A model generated the notes under the pieces. It did no database searches and had not been told where the DNA came from. It worked only from the letters and a program-made list of their open reading frames with translations. Source: Nevskiaceae bacterium (GTDB taxonomy: Bacteria; Pseudomonadota; Gammaproteobacteria; Steroidobacterales; Steroidobacteraceae). Taken from it: a stretch of DNA of 64,000 bases. The DNA lies in NCBI GenBank assembly GCA_024234075.1, contig JACKOV010000002.1, forward strand, positions 816,001 to 880,000, given 5' to 3'. The translations under genes and the position numbers were made by a program. Positions 1 to 7,189 of the stretch are shown here, in pieces (the stretch's first letter is position 1; each line of letters starts with the position of its first letter).

Positions 1-363
1 GCTCTGCGCCATGCCGCAGGCGGCGGTCATCGCGCACCAGATCGTGATGCCGACCGCGATGATCGTGCGGCGGCTGTAGCGATCCGCCAGCCGCCCGATC
101 GGCAGACCGAGAAAAGTATAGAACAGCGCGAACGCCAGGCCGATCAGCAGGCTCACCTGGGTGTCGCTGATCGCCAGGTCCTGGCGGATCGGGCCGATCA
201 GCAGCGACATGATCTGCCGGTCGATGAAGGAGATGGTGTAGGTGATGGTCAGGATGACGACGACGTACCAGGCGTAGGTGTTGCTCGGATACTCGTTCGT
301 CGGCCGCGGCGTGCTTTCGGCCTGGCTCGCAGCCGGGGCGGTGGTCGTCGAGGAACCGCTCAT
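1..363 (-). CDS. MFS transporter, N-terminal part (runs off the left edge)
   Basis: The visible 121 codons give an N-terminal cytoplasmic tail rich in Ser, Thr and Ala. A first membrane helix (about residues 30-48) runs into FIDRQIMSLLIGPIR, then a second helix, then the MFS loop-2 signature GRLADRYSRR. The FxDRQ start of helix 1 is typical of spinster-like MFS proteins of proteobacteria. The ATG lies inside the stop of the upstream VOC gene (ATGA), so the two are translationally coupled. This is the last gene of a leftward four-gene operon and may export or import the operon's substrate. The substrate cannot be read from the sequence, and the C-terminal two thirds lie outside the window. Confidence 0.85.
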   Translation of the reverse strand, partial: MSGSSTTTAPAASQAESTPRPTNEYPSNTYAWYVVVILTITYTISFIDRQIMSLLIGPIRQDLAISDTQVSLLIGLAFALFYTFLGLPIGRLADRYSRRTIIAVGITIWCAMTAACGMAQS

Positions 364-1250
364 GGTGCCTCGACGAGTTCGAGGAGCTCGCCGGCGGCGC
401 CGCGCAGTACGCCGACCCGCCGCCCGTCGTAAGGCGCTTGGGCGATCTTTCCGGCAGGCGCCAGCAGCCGATCGGCCAGGCGGTCCAGGGAATCGGTCTC
501 GAAGCTCACCATCGCGATGCCGGGGGGCAGTTCGCCGGATAGTCGGGGGCGTTCGGTGGCGGTGGGCGGATACTCGTCGAGTTCGAGTGAAAAGCGGGCC
601 GACAGACGCGCCATGGCGAGCGGGTGGGTGGTCTCGATGTCGAGGCCATGGGCTTTGTTGAGCACGGTCATGCGGGCCTGGATCGCGGCGCCTGCCGGTA
701 TGCCAAAGGTTTCGGCATAGAACCGCTGCATGGCGGGCAGATCGGGGCCTCCGAGGATGATGATGAACGGGCGATCGACGAACGTGCTGGCGGTGCCGAG
801 CTGCTGTGCGGCCTCGCCGCCGGGCTTGGTGATGTACAGCACTTCCTCGGCCGGGCCGACGATCTGCATGGCGCGGATCGGGGAGTTCGGGCCTAGGGGG
901 CGGGGCTCGCCGACGATGCGGAAGCGGGACGGTGCGGCGCGCAGGCGTCGGGCCATTTCGTCTGGATCCTGCGCCAGCATCTCGATGGCGTTCCAGCCAT
1001 GGGTCTTCATGGCGGCATAGCCGGGCACGGCCGGCGATTGCACGAAGCGCAGGTAGACTGGCTCGCCGCTTGCCGGCTGCATCAGCAGATACGGGCGCTG
1101 GGCCAGCGCCGGTGTGGCCCAGACCCGCGCAAGCTCGGCGTTGATCGTGCCCCGGTCGATCGTGCGGTAGCCGATCGATTCGGTATACGCCGCTTCGACG
1201 TCTGCGAGGTTCGGGACGTTGAGCGTGACGATCAGAATGAGCTTCAACAT
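360..1250 (-). CDS. VOC (glyoxalase/bleomycin-resistance fold) protein
   Basis: A 296-residue protein with two VOC-like halves. The first starts MLKLILIVTLNVPNLADVEA and the second begins near RPFIIILGGPDLPAMQRFYA, about residue 155. Such proteins bind a metal in paired beta-alpha-beta-beta-beta modules and include lyases, dioxygenases and binding proteins; which applies here is unknown. I chose the ATG at 1250 because GAGGA sits about 9 nt upstream. The open frame continues further upstream, but through a tandem repeat with no coding look. The gene follows a methyltransferase gene and overlaps the MFS gene by ATGA. The order suggests a small pathway that modifies, handles and transports one compound. 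Confidence 0.8.
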   Translation of the reverse strand: MLKLILIVTLNVPNLADVEAAYTESIGYRTIDRGTINAELARVWATPALAQRPYLLMQPASGEPVYLRFVQSPAVPGYAAMKTHGWNAIEMLAQDPDEMARRLRAAPSRFRIVGEPRPLGPNSPIRAMQIVGPAEEVLYITKPGGEAAQQLGTASTFVDRPFIIILGGPDLPAMQRFYAETFGIPAGAAIQARMTVLNKAHGLDIETTHPLAMARLSARFSLELDEYPPTATERPRLSGELPPGIAMVSFETDSLDRLADRLLAPAGKIAQAPYDGRRVGVLRGAAGELLELVEAP

Positions 1251-1264
1251 TACGGTGGTTCCTC

Positions 1265-1320
1265 GCTGAGCTGTTTGGGCTGAGCTGGCTGGGCTGAGCT
1301 GCTCGGGCTGGGGTGTTCGG
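1265..1320. repeat. Four 14-bp tandem repeats upstream of the VOC gene
   Basis: Copies start at 1265, 1279, 1293 and 1307. On the + strand the first three share the core GCTGAGCTG followed by three variable bases and GG; the fourth is degenerate (GCTGGGGTG). The array ends about 15 bp from the VOC start and fills most of the 86-bp gap behind the methyltransferase gene. It could be an operator, an mRNA element or slippage noise. Confidence 0.85.
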
Positions 1321-1336
1321 AGCGGCCGCTGGCGAT

Positions 1337-2419
1337 TCAGACTGCGGGCTTGCGGGCCGAGATCACGGTCCAGGGAAATCGCCAAGCGTCGTCGGTCGCA
1401 TCATCGGCTTCGCGGAAGGGCTCGATCAAGATGTCCACGAAACCGATGGCCCGCAGCATCGCCGGCAGGTCCAGCTCCGCCAGGGGCTGCATATAGGGTT
1501 CGTTGTTGCGTCGCGCGTGCCCGTAGTGCAGCAGGCGCTGGAACACGTCGGGCATGTGGTAGAAGTCCAGATGCACCGCCCGGCCGCCGGGCTGGAGTAC
1601 GCGGAAGGACTCTTCGAGGACCTGGCGCAGCGGCGGTGGCGGAATCTCGTGCAGCAGCATCGTCGAGGTGACCAGGTCGAATGAGGCCTCGGCGAAACCG
1701 AGGCGGCCGGCATCCATTTGCCGGAAATGGATGCGTGCCGCAGGCGGGCCGCTCGCGTCGGCAGCAGCGAGTCGCAGGCAGGCGGCAGACAGGTCGATGG
1801 CATCGATGTTCGCGGCGCGAAACGTGTTCGCGAACGGGTGGGTGCTCTTGCCGAAGCCGCAGCCCAGATCGAGGATGTGTCGCGAATCGCCGCGCTGCGC
1901 GATCAGGCCGGTGAAGCGATCGTGCAGCGTGGCGTGGGATTCTCCCAGCAACGGGGTCGTGGTTTGAGCGCCGGCCTGGTAGACGAAGCCGGCAAGGTCG
2001 TCGGACCACACCCCGCCCGGGTGCTGATGGATATCCACCCGAGTGTAGTAACCGGGTAGCGCCAGCGCGGGGTCGAGGCTGAGCCCGGCATGTCTGGGCG
2101 GTACGTCGAGCCGCTGCAGCAGTGCCTGGCGGCGCTCCTCGTAGTAGGGCACCAGTCCATACGGGCCCGAGTACTTGAGTTTCTGCAGGTGTCGTTCCAG
2201 CCAGGCGAAATGCCGGTAGGCGACGTCCTGCTCGAGTGCTGCCGCGAGTTCCGGCAGGTTCGGCGGTGGGGAAGCTTCGGCGGCGATCGTGCTTGCCGAC
2301 GGATCGCTGGCGGCGAGTTCGTCGAACCTCGCGCGCAGGTTGCGGTACAGGGTGGTGGACCAGTACCGCTTGGCGGCGACGAGGAATTCCTGGCCTGCGG
2401 CGAATTCGCGCGGCTGCAT
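1337..2419 (-). CDS. SAM-dependent class I methyltransferase
   Basis: A 360-residue protein. The N-terminal half (about residues 1-180) is a family-specific domain I do not recognise. It is followed by a Rossmann methyltransferase fold with motif I ILDLGCGFGKST, an acidic motif II (DAIDLS), and LVTSTMLLHEIPPPPLRQ before the later strands. The ATG at 2419 is only 5 nt after the stop of the upstream small gene. It has no clear Shine-Dalgarno of its own, so coupling is likely. A longer frame upstream is a shadow of that small gene. It acts in the cytoplasm on an unknown acceptor. Because a small partner protein is coupled upstream and a VOC protein and transporter lie downstream, a natural-product or detoxification role is conceivable. 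Confidence 0.85.
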   Translation of the reverse strand: MQPREFAAGQEFLVAAKRYWSTTLYRNLRARFDELAASDPSASTIAAEASPPPNLPELAAALEQDVAYRHFAWLERHLQKLKYSGPYGLVPYYEERRQALLQRLDVPPRHAGLSLDPALALPGYYTRVDIHQHPGGVWSDDLAGFVYQAGAQTTTPLLGESHATLHDRFTGLIAQRGDSRHILDLGCGFGKSTHPFANTFRAANIDAIDLSAACLRLAAADASGPPAARIHFRQMDAGRLGFAEASFDLVTSTMLLHEIPPPPLRQVLEESFRVLQPGGRAVHLDFYHMPDVFQRLLHYGHARRNNEPYMQPLAELDLPAMLRAIGFVDILIEPFREADDATDDAWRFPWTVISARKPAV

Positions 2420-2424
2420 GGGAA

Positions 2425-2748
2425 TCAGGTGGAGGAGGGGGCCGATGGGTGCCGTTGCACCGGGCCGCTGGCGCCGCGGGCATGCTGGATGCCGAGCAGT
2501 GGTTCGAGCAGCGAGGCGGCGAAGCGTGCGGCCCGTTCCTGGGCCGCGCCGTTCTCTGCCGGGTCGCGTTCGCGGGTCAATGTCGCCGGGTCGATCAGCT
2601 TGGCGTGTGCCAGTGCCGCTTCCAGCGCCTGCACGCGATCGAGCAGCACGTAGTGCTCGAGGGCAAGATTCATCACGGTCCCCATCAGCTGGTCGATGGC
2701 CGGATCCTGGAAAAACTGCTGTTCGCGCCGCACCGGGCTCTGCATCAT
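2425..2748 (-). CDS. Small conserved-looking protein encoded before the methyltransferase
   Basis: A 107-residue cytoplasmic protein without signal peptide or membrane helix. It is mostly helical (VMNLALEHYVLLDRVQALEA) with a polar, probably disordered tail. I do not recognise a named family. Evidence that it is real: a start with ATGATG and an AGGA-type ribosome site, high GC at third codon positions, and a stop 5 nt before the methyltransferase ATG. It is probably the first gene of the leftward operon. A role as a partner or regulator of the methyltransferase is inference. Confidence 0.65.
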   Translation of the reverse strand: MMQSPVRREQQFFQDPAIDQLMGTVMNLALEHYVLLDRVQALEAALAHAKLIDPATLTRERDPAENGAAQERAARFAASLLEPLLGIQHARGASGPVQRHPSAPSST

Positions 2749-2820
2749 GAGTCCTGGGTTCCTGAAGGACTGAAGCTGGCAAGCCGCTCTAGTCTAGGGC
2801 CTCCGGCCAGGCCTTAGCCC

Positions 2821-2850
2821 AAAAAAAAAGAAGCCCCGCTTGCGCGGGGC
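2821..2850 (-). terminator. Rho-independent terminator, leftward, without an obvious upstream gene
   Basis: A perfect 7-bp GC stem (GCCCCGC paired with GCGGGGC) closes a GCAA tetraloop as read on the minus strand. It is followed by TTC and nine T. Nothing recognisable is coded on the minus strand between it and mltD, so what it terminates is unclear. It also shields the methyltransferase operon from read-through. Confidence 0.85.
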
Positions 2851-3066
2851 ATGGTCGCTTGCTTGCTTGTGGAGGAGTTCAAGACTCTTTCTTGTTGTTG
2901 TGCCCGTATACAGAGCAACCGACGTGCCAGCGCGATGCCGGGGGTGGCGCGTGGTCGATATGTCGTGCAGACGCCACTGAAAACGTGACCTACCGCGCGA
3001 AGTCCGGCCATCCGGCGGTCCGGCCGGATTAAGTCTGCTGCTCGTCACAGCTTGAAATCGTCAGAA
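2851..3066 (-). other. Intergenic stretch that may encode a small RNA
   Basis: About 215 bp between the leftward terminator and the likely mltD promoter. On the minus strand it holds an AACAACAAGAAAGA stretch, resembling A-rich Hfq/Crc target motifs, about 40 nt before the terminator stem. There is also a GC-rich inverted region near 3010-3030. The only open frame is short and runs through the terminator, so I do not call a protein. No convincing promoter was found for it. Confidence 0.25.
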
Positions 3067-3095
3067 TTGTCGACTCCGTGCCGGCAAGATAGGCT
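3067..3095 (+). promoter_or_regulatory. Likely sigma70 promoter of mltD
   Basis: TTGTCG and TAGGCT are separated by 17 bp. Transcription would start near 3102 and give a leader of about 64 nt before the mltD ATG. Confidence 0.4.
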
Positions 3096-3165
3096 CCCCT
3101 CCGGCCCGCGGCGGGCGCGGCTCCCGTATCGAATTAATGACTTAGGTCCACGAGGGGCCTTGTAA

Positions 3166-5748
3166 ATGCTTTCGACACCTGCATCGCGAGATTACGTTCA
3201 CAAGCGATGGTCCCCGGCATGGTGCCTGCTGCTGGCGAGTCTGCTGCTGCCAGGCGCCGGGGCCGGCGCGCAGCAGCTGGCGGTACAGGCCGTGGCAGCG
3301 GGTGGCACGACGGCCGCTCGGGCCGCGGCGACTGCGCCGGCGGCGACCGGGTCTGCGGTTGCGGCGGTGCCCCGGGGTGCGAATGCGGGCGCAGCGGCGG
3401 CCGGCAGTGCGATCCCACGTCCGCCGGCGCTGCAGCGCGATGTCGATTTCTGGATCCGCATCTATTCGGAAGTCACGACCAGCGAGGGCCTGCTGCACGA
3501 CGAGTGGGACCTGTCGGTGGTCTACGCCAAGCTGCAGTTCCCGCCGAACACCGAGCCGAAGGCGCGGCGTGAAGCGGTCGATGCGGCGCGCGAGCGCTAT
3601 GTGGCGGGGCTGAAGGCCGCAGCGGCGGCCTTGTCGGCACGCACGCCGGGCAGTGCACTGGATCAAGCGTCGCTCGGTGAGGAGACCCGGCGGGTCCTGC
3701 AGCTGTGGGGCGATGCCGTCACGCCGACGCGGCTGCTCGAGGCGGCAGGCGGCGTGCGTTTCCAGCTCGGCCAGGCGGATCGCTTCCGCGCCGGCGTGGT
3801 CCGCTCGGGCGCCTGGGAGGCGCATATCGCCGAGACCTTCGCCAATCTGGGATTGCCGCCGGAGCTGGCGGCGCTGCCTCACGTCGAGTCTTCGTTCATC
3901 CCGACGGCGTATTCGAAAGTCGGTGCCTCGGGGCTCTGGCAGTTCATGCGCTCGACCGGGCGGCGCTACATGCGGGTCGACGACTACGTCGACGAGCGTC
4001 TCGATCCGTTCCGCTCGACCGAGGCGGCAGCGCAGCTGCTGGCCTACAACTTCCGGGTGCTGGGCAGCTGGCCGCTGGCGTTGACGGCGTACAACCACGG
4101 CGCCGCGGGCATGCGTCGGGCCAAGGAGAGCATGGGCACCGACGACTTCGTGACGATCGCGCGCGGCTATCGCAGCCGGAGCTTCGGCTTTGCGTCGCGC
4201 AATTTCTATCCGTCGTTTCTCGCTGCGTTGACCATCGATCAGAATCCGGAGAAATACTTCGGCGCGATCGAACGCGATCCGGAACTCCGCTTCCGCGAAG
4301 TCGCAATGCCCGGTTACGCGCGGATTGCCGCGATCGAGCGGGCGGTCGAGGTGCCGCGCGCCAGGTTGCGCGAGTTGAACCCGGCGCTGTTGGGGCCGAT
4401 CTGGAGCGGCTCGAGGCTGGTGCCGCGCGGCTATCGTCTGCGCCTGCCGCCCGGCGAAGAAGCTTTCACGTCCGAATGGCTGGCGATGCGGATCGGTGCC
4501 AATGAACTGTTCGCCGCGCAGATTCAGAGCGGTTCACATCGCGTACGCAAGGGCGAGACCCTGGGAGCCATCGCCAAGCGTTACGGGATCAGCGTCAGCA
4601 CGCTGGCCGCGGCCAATGGTCTCAAGGTTAGCTCCACGCTGCGCACCGGCAGTACGCTGAACCTGCCGGATCGACAGCCATCGCTGCTTGCGGCCGCGGC
4701 TGCCGGCCAGACCGGCACGACCTCCGGTTCAGCGGCTGCCGCCACTGCCGGTGCTGCCGAAGCGACTGCGGCAGCGCCGCGGACCTACGTGGTGCGCGCC
4801 GGCGATACGCTGTTCGGTGTCGCCAACAAGTTCGGCCTCTCGGCCAAGCAACTGATGGCGCTCAACCGGATTCGCGACGCCGACTCCATTTTCGAGGGCC
4901 AGCGATTGCGGGTTTCTGCCGAGGCCGCCGCGCCGGCCGGTGGCGTCGGTGCGGCGGCCTCCGCGACCGTGGCATCGGCTGCGCCGCCGGTGGTGACCGA
5001 TGCGGCGGAGGTGGCCGAGGCCGTGGCTTCGAGCGGCAGCCGTCCCGATGCGCCGGCTACCGAGGTGGCCACGACGCCGGTGGTGGTGGCAGCGACTGCC
5101 GCGGCCGATGTGGCCAGTGCCGAGGTGGCGCTGGTGGCTGCGCAGAGTGGCGGCCCACGCACGCGGCGGAGCGGACGTGCATCGACATCGACTGCGCCTG
5201 CCGTGGCGCAGACGACGCCAGCGCTGGTCAGCGAGCCGGTGACGGCCGACGCGCAAGGGCCGGAGGTCGGCCCCGGCGCCGATACGCCACCGCCGGTCGC
5301 CGATGCGATCGATCTGCAGGTGCATAACGACAGCGTGCAGGTGATCGCCGAAGAAACCCTCGGGCACTACGCCGATTGGCTGGGCGTCAGCGCGGCGCGG
5401 CTGCGCGAGCTGAACCGGATGAAATACGGTCAGGCGGTGTTGCTGGGCCGATCGCTGAAGCTCGATTTCAGTCGCGTTTCGCCGGAAGAGTTCGAGCAGA
5501 AGCGACGTGATTTCCATGCGCGCTTGCAAGCAGCGTTCTTCGCCCAGCGGCGCATCCTCGGTACCGAGGTCTATATCGTGCGTCGCGGTGACACGCTCTG
5601 GTCGATCACCCAGCGTTATGCGGGCGTGCCGGTCTGGCTGCTGCAGCAGTACAACCCCGACCTGGAACTCGGCGCATTGCGCGCCGGTGCGCAGCTGGTC
5701 GTGCCGCGGCTCGAGGACATCCAGGCCGAAGTCGTCGCGGGGCGCTGA
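3166..5748 (+). CDS. mltD: Membrane-bound lytic murein transglycosylase D with several LysM repeats
   Basis: An 860-residue envelope enzyme that cleaves glycan strands of peptidoglycan to 1,6-anhydromuropeptides. An export signal lies in the first 35 residues. The SLT domain spans about residues 220-340, with the catalytic Glu in HVESSF (E241), GLWQFM and the AYNHG motif. LysM glycan-binding modules begin near residues 456 and 539 and at about 802; a further LysM-like stretch near 720-770 is degenerate. The region 580-710 between them is a low-complexity Ala/Thr/Val linker. I see no lipobox, unlike the E. coli lipoprotein. The larger size than usual comes from the linker and extra repeats. 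GAGGGG precedes the ATG. Confidence 0.93.
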   Translation: MLSTPASRDYVHKRWSPAWCLLLASLLLPGAGAGAQQLAVQAVAAGGTTAARAAATAPAATGSAVAAVPRGANAGAAAAGSAIPRPPALQRDVDFWIRIYSEVTTSEGLLHDEWDLSVVYAKLQFPPNTEPKARREAVDAARERYVAGLKAAAAALSARTPGSALDQASLGEETRRVLQLWGDAVTPTRLLEAAGGVRFQLGQADRFRAGVVRSGAWEAHIAETFANLGLPPELAALPHVESSFIPTAYSKVGASGLWQFMRSTGRRYMRVDDYVDERLDPFRSTEAAAQLLAYNFRVLGSWPLALTAYNHGAAGMRRAKESMGTDDFVTIARGYRSRSFGFASRNFYPSFLAALTIDQNPEKYFGAIERDPELRFREVAMPGYARIAAIERAVEVPRARLRELNPALLGPIWSGSRLVPRGYRLRLPPGEEAFTSEWLAMRIGANELFAAQIQSGSHRVRKGETLGAIAKRYGISVSTLAAANGLKVSSTLRTGSTLNLPDRQPSLLAAAAAGQTGTTSGSAAAATAGAAEATAAAPRTYVVRAGDTLFGVANKFGLSAKQLMALNRIRDADSIFEGQRLRVSAEAAAPAGGVGAAASATVASAAPPVVTDAAEVAEAVASSGSRPDAPATEVATTPVVVAATAAADVASAEVALVAAQSGGPRTRRSGRASTSTAPAVAQTTPALVSEPVTADAQGPEVGPGADTPPPVADAIDLQVHNDSVQVIAEETLGHYADWLGVSAARLRELNRMKYGQAVLLGRSLKLDFSRVSPEEFEQKRRDFHARLQAAFFAQRRILGTEVYIVRRGDTLWSITQRYAGVPVWLLQQYNPDLELGALRAGAQLVVPRLEDIQAEVVAGR

Positions 5749-5784
5749 CCCAAGGCCGCGGTGGCGGTGCGTTGTCGGTGCGGC

Positions 5785-6399
5785 TCAGAGGCCGAGCGAC
5801 TGCAGGAACTGCGTCAGGATCCCGGCGGGCTGCGGCGTACCGGTGAAGCGCACCGGCTGGGCGTCGTAGCTGACGCTGATCTCGAGCGTCGCGGCGGCCG
5901 CCAGCGTTTGCAGCGCCGGTGCATCGAGTGCGAGCAGCGTCACCGACGACCAGGGGGCCGGCGTCGCATACGGAAAAGCCGCGAGACCGATGGTCTGCGG
6001 ATCCGGCCCGAGCGATCGCAGCGACAGTGGTGTGCCGTCCAGCTCGACCTGCGGTGCCGTGACATTGCGACTCTCGTTCGGTACGGCGACCCACAGATAC
6101 ATCTGGCGCGTGCCCATACGGTTGGTCTCGAAGGGCGCCAGGTAGGCGAACGGATCGCTCTGGCCGCGGCGGGGCGCCGTCGAGACCAGCTCGAGAGCCC
6201 GCTGCAGGGCCGTCACGGTGGTGCCGGTCCGTTCGTCCAGCCGTTCCTGGACCGCGTTGTCGGGCAGGGTGGTGCAACCGGACAGCCATGCGCTGCTCAG
6301 CAGGGCCGACAGCAGGCCGCAGGCGAGGCGCCGCGAGCCGCGGGTCGGCCGGGAGCCGGAAGCCAGGGTCGATCGGGTGTTTGTTGCGCTGGCCGACAC
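5785..6399 (-). CDS. Putative outer-membrane lipoprotein of unknown function
   Basis: A 204-residue protein. A basic N-terminus is followed by a hydrophobic stretch ending in the lipobox WLSGC, so it should be lipidated at about residue 40 and lie in the envelope. The rest is a soluble beta-rich domain (MYLWVAVPNESRN, LEISVSYDAQPV) that I do not recognise. I chose GTG at 6399, preceded by GGGGGG six nt upstream, over the longer open frame. It converges on mltD with only 36 bp between the stops. An envelope role beside mltD and an L,D-transpeptidase is plausible but unproven. Confidence 0.75.
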   Translation of the reverse strand: MSASATNTRSTLASGSRPTRGSRRLACGLLSALLSSAWLSGCTTLPDNAVQERLDERTGTTVTALQRALELVSTAPRRGQSDPFAYLAPFETNRMGTRQMYLWVAVPNESRNVTAPQVELDGTPLSLRSLGPDPQTIGLAAFPYATPAPWSSVTLLALDAPALQTLAAAATLEISVSYDAQPVRFTGTPQPAGILTQFLQSLGL

Positions 6400-6577
6400 G
6401 GTTTTCCCCCCTGCTGCATGGTCTCGGGCGGTGCTGCCCCGAGGATTATAGGCGGCGCAGCGGGGCGCGCCGCCGGTCATGCCGGTTGCCGCTTGGCGCA
6501 AGGTTGGGCCGCGGATCGGCGACTCTGATCTCGGGCAGGGGTGAATTCCGTTCCAGATCCCGGGGTTTGGCTCTGTC

Positions 6578-6583
6578 TATAAT
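6578..6583 (+). promoter_or_regulatory. TATAAT -10 element directly before the L,D-transpeptidase
   Basis: A perfect TATAAT lies 7 bp before the ATG at 6591, with no good -35 hexamer. Transcription would start at about 6590, which would make the mRNA leaderless or nearly so. No Shine-Dalgarno is visible. Confidence 0.45.
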
Positions 6584-6590
6584 GCAGCGT

Positions 6591-7187
6591 ATGAGCTTGT
6601 CTGCTTGTTTGCGTTCGGGACTGGTCGGCGCCTGGCTGGCGGCCGTCGTCCCGGGGCCGGCCCTGGCGGCCACGCCCTTCATCGATTCGTTGCCCACCGC
6701 GCCGGGTCCGGCGGGCTCGCCGTTGTCGTCGGCCAGCCGGGGCGTCGCTGCCGAGGCGCTGCCGATCGCAACCCGCGTCCTGGTGCGCAAGTCCGAAAGG
6801 CGGCTGTACCTGCTGCGGGGCGACGAGGTGCTGCGGTCCTATCGCGTGGCCCTGGGCCTGAACCCGGTCGGCCACAAACAGCGCGAAGGCGACTTCCGCA
6901 CCCCCGAGGGCAGTTATCGGCTGGTCAGGCGCAATCCGCGCAGCGACTACTTCATGTCGCTGAAGGTGTCGTACCCGAATGCCGACGATGTCGCGCGCGC
7001 GCGCCGCAACGGCTGGGCCGCCGGCGGCTCGATCATGATCCACGGCCTGCCGAACGACCCGTACAAGGGTCTCGACTACTACGCCACCCGCGACTGGACC
7101 GACGGCTGCATCGCGGTCTCGAATGCCGACATGCTCGAGATCTGGATGCTGGTCGCCGACAACGCGCCGATCGATATCCAGCCCTGA
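6591..7187 (+). CDS. L,D-transpeptidase (YkuD domain), YafK/ErfK-like
   Basis: A 198-residue periplasmic enzyme. A hydrophobic signal peptide ends at ALA near residue 26. The YkuD domain starts at about residue 60 with VLVRKSERRLYLLRGDEVL. Catalytic residues are H151 in IMIHG and C173 in TDGCIAVSN. Such enzymes make 3-3 cross-links or tether proteins to peptidoglycan; YafK-type members can also hydrolyse. The ATG at 6591 is preferred; an in-frame ATG at 6582 lies inside the -10 element. The ppnN start follows 2 bp after the stop, so the two are co-transcribed. Confidence 0.9.
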   Translation: MSLSACLRSGLVGAWLAAVVPGPALAATPFIDSLPTAPGPAGSPLSSASRGVAAEALPIATRVLVRKSERRLYLLRGDEVLRSYRVALGLNPVGHKQREGDFRTPEGSYRLVRRNPRSDYFMSLKVSYPNADDVARARRNGWAAGGSIMIHGLPNDPYKGLDYYATRDWTDGCIAVSNADMLEIWMLVADNAPIDIQP

Positions 7188-7189
7188 CG

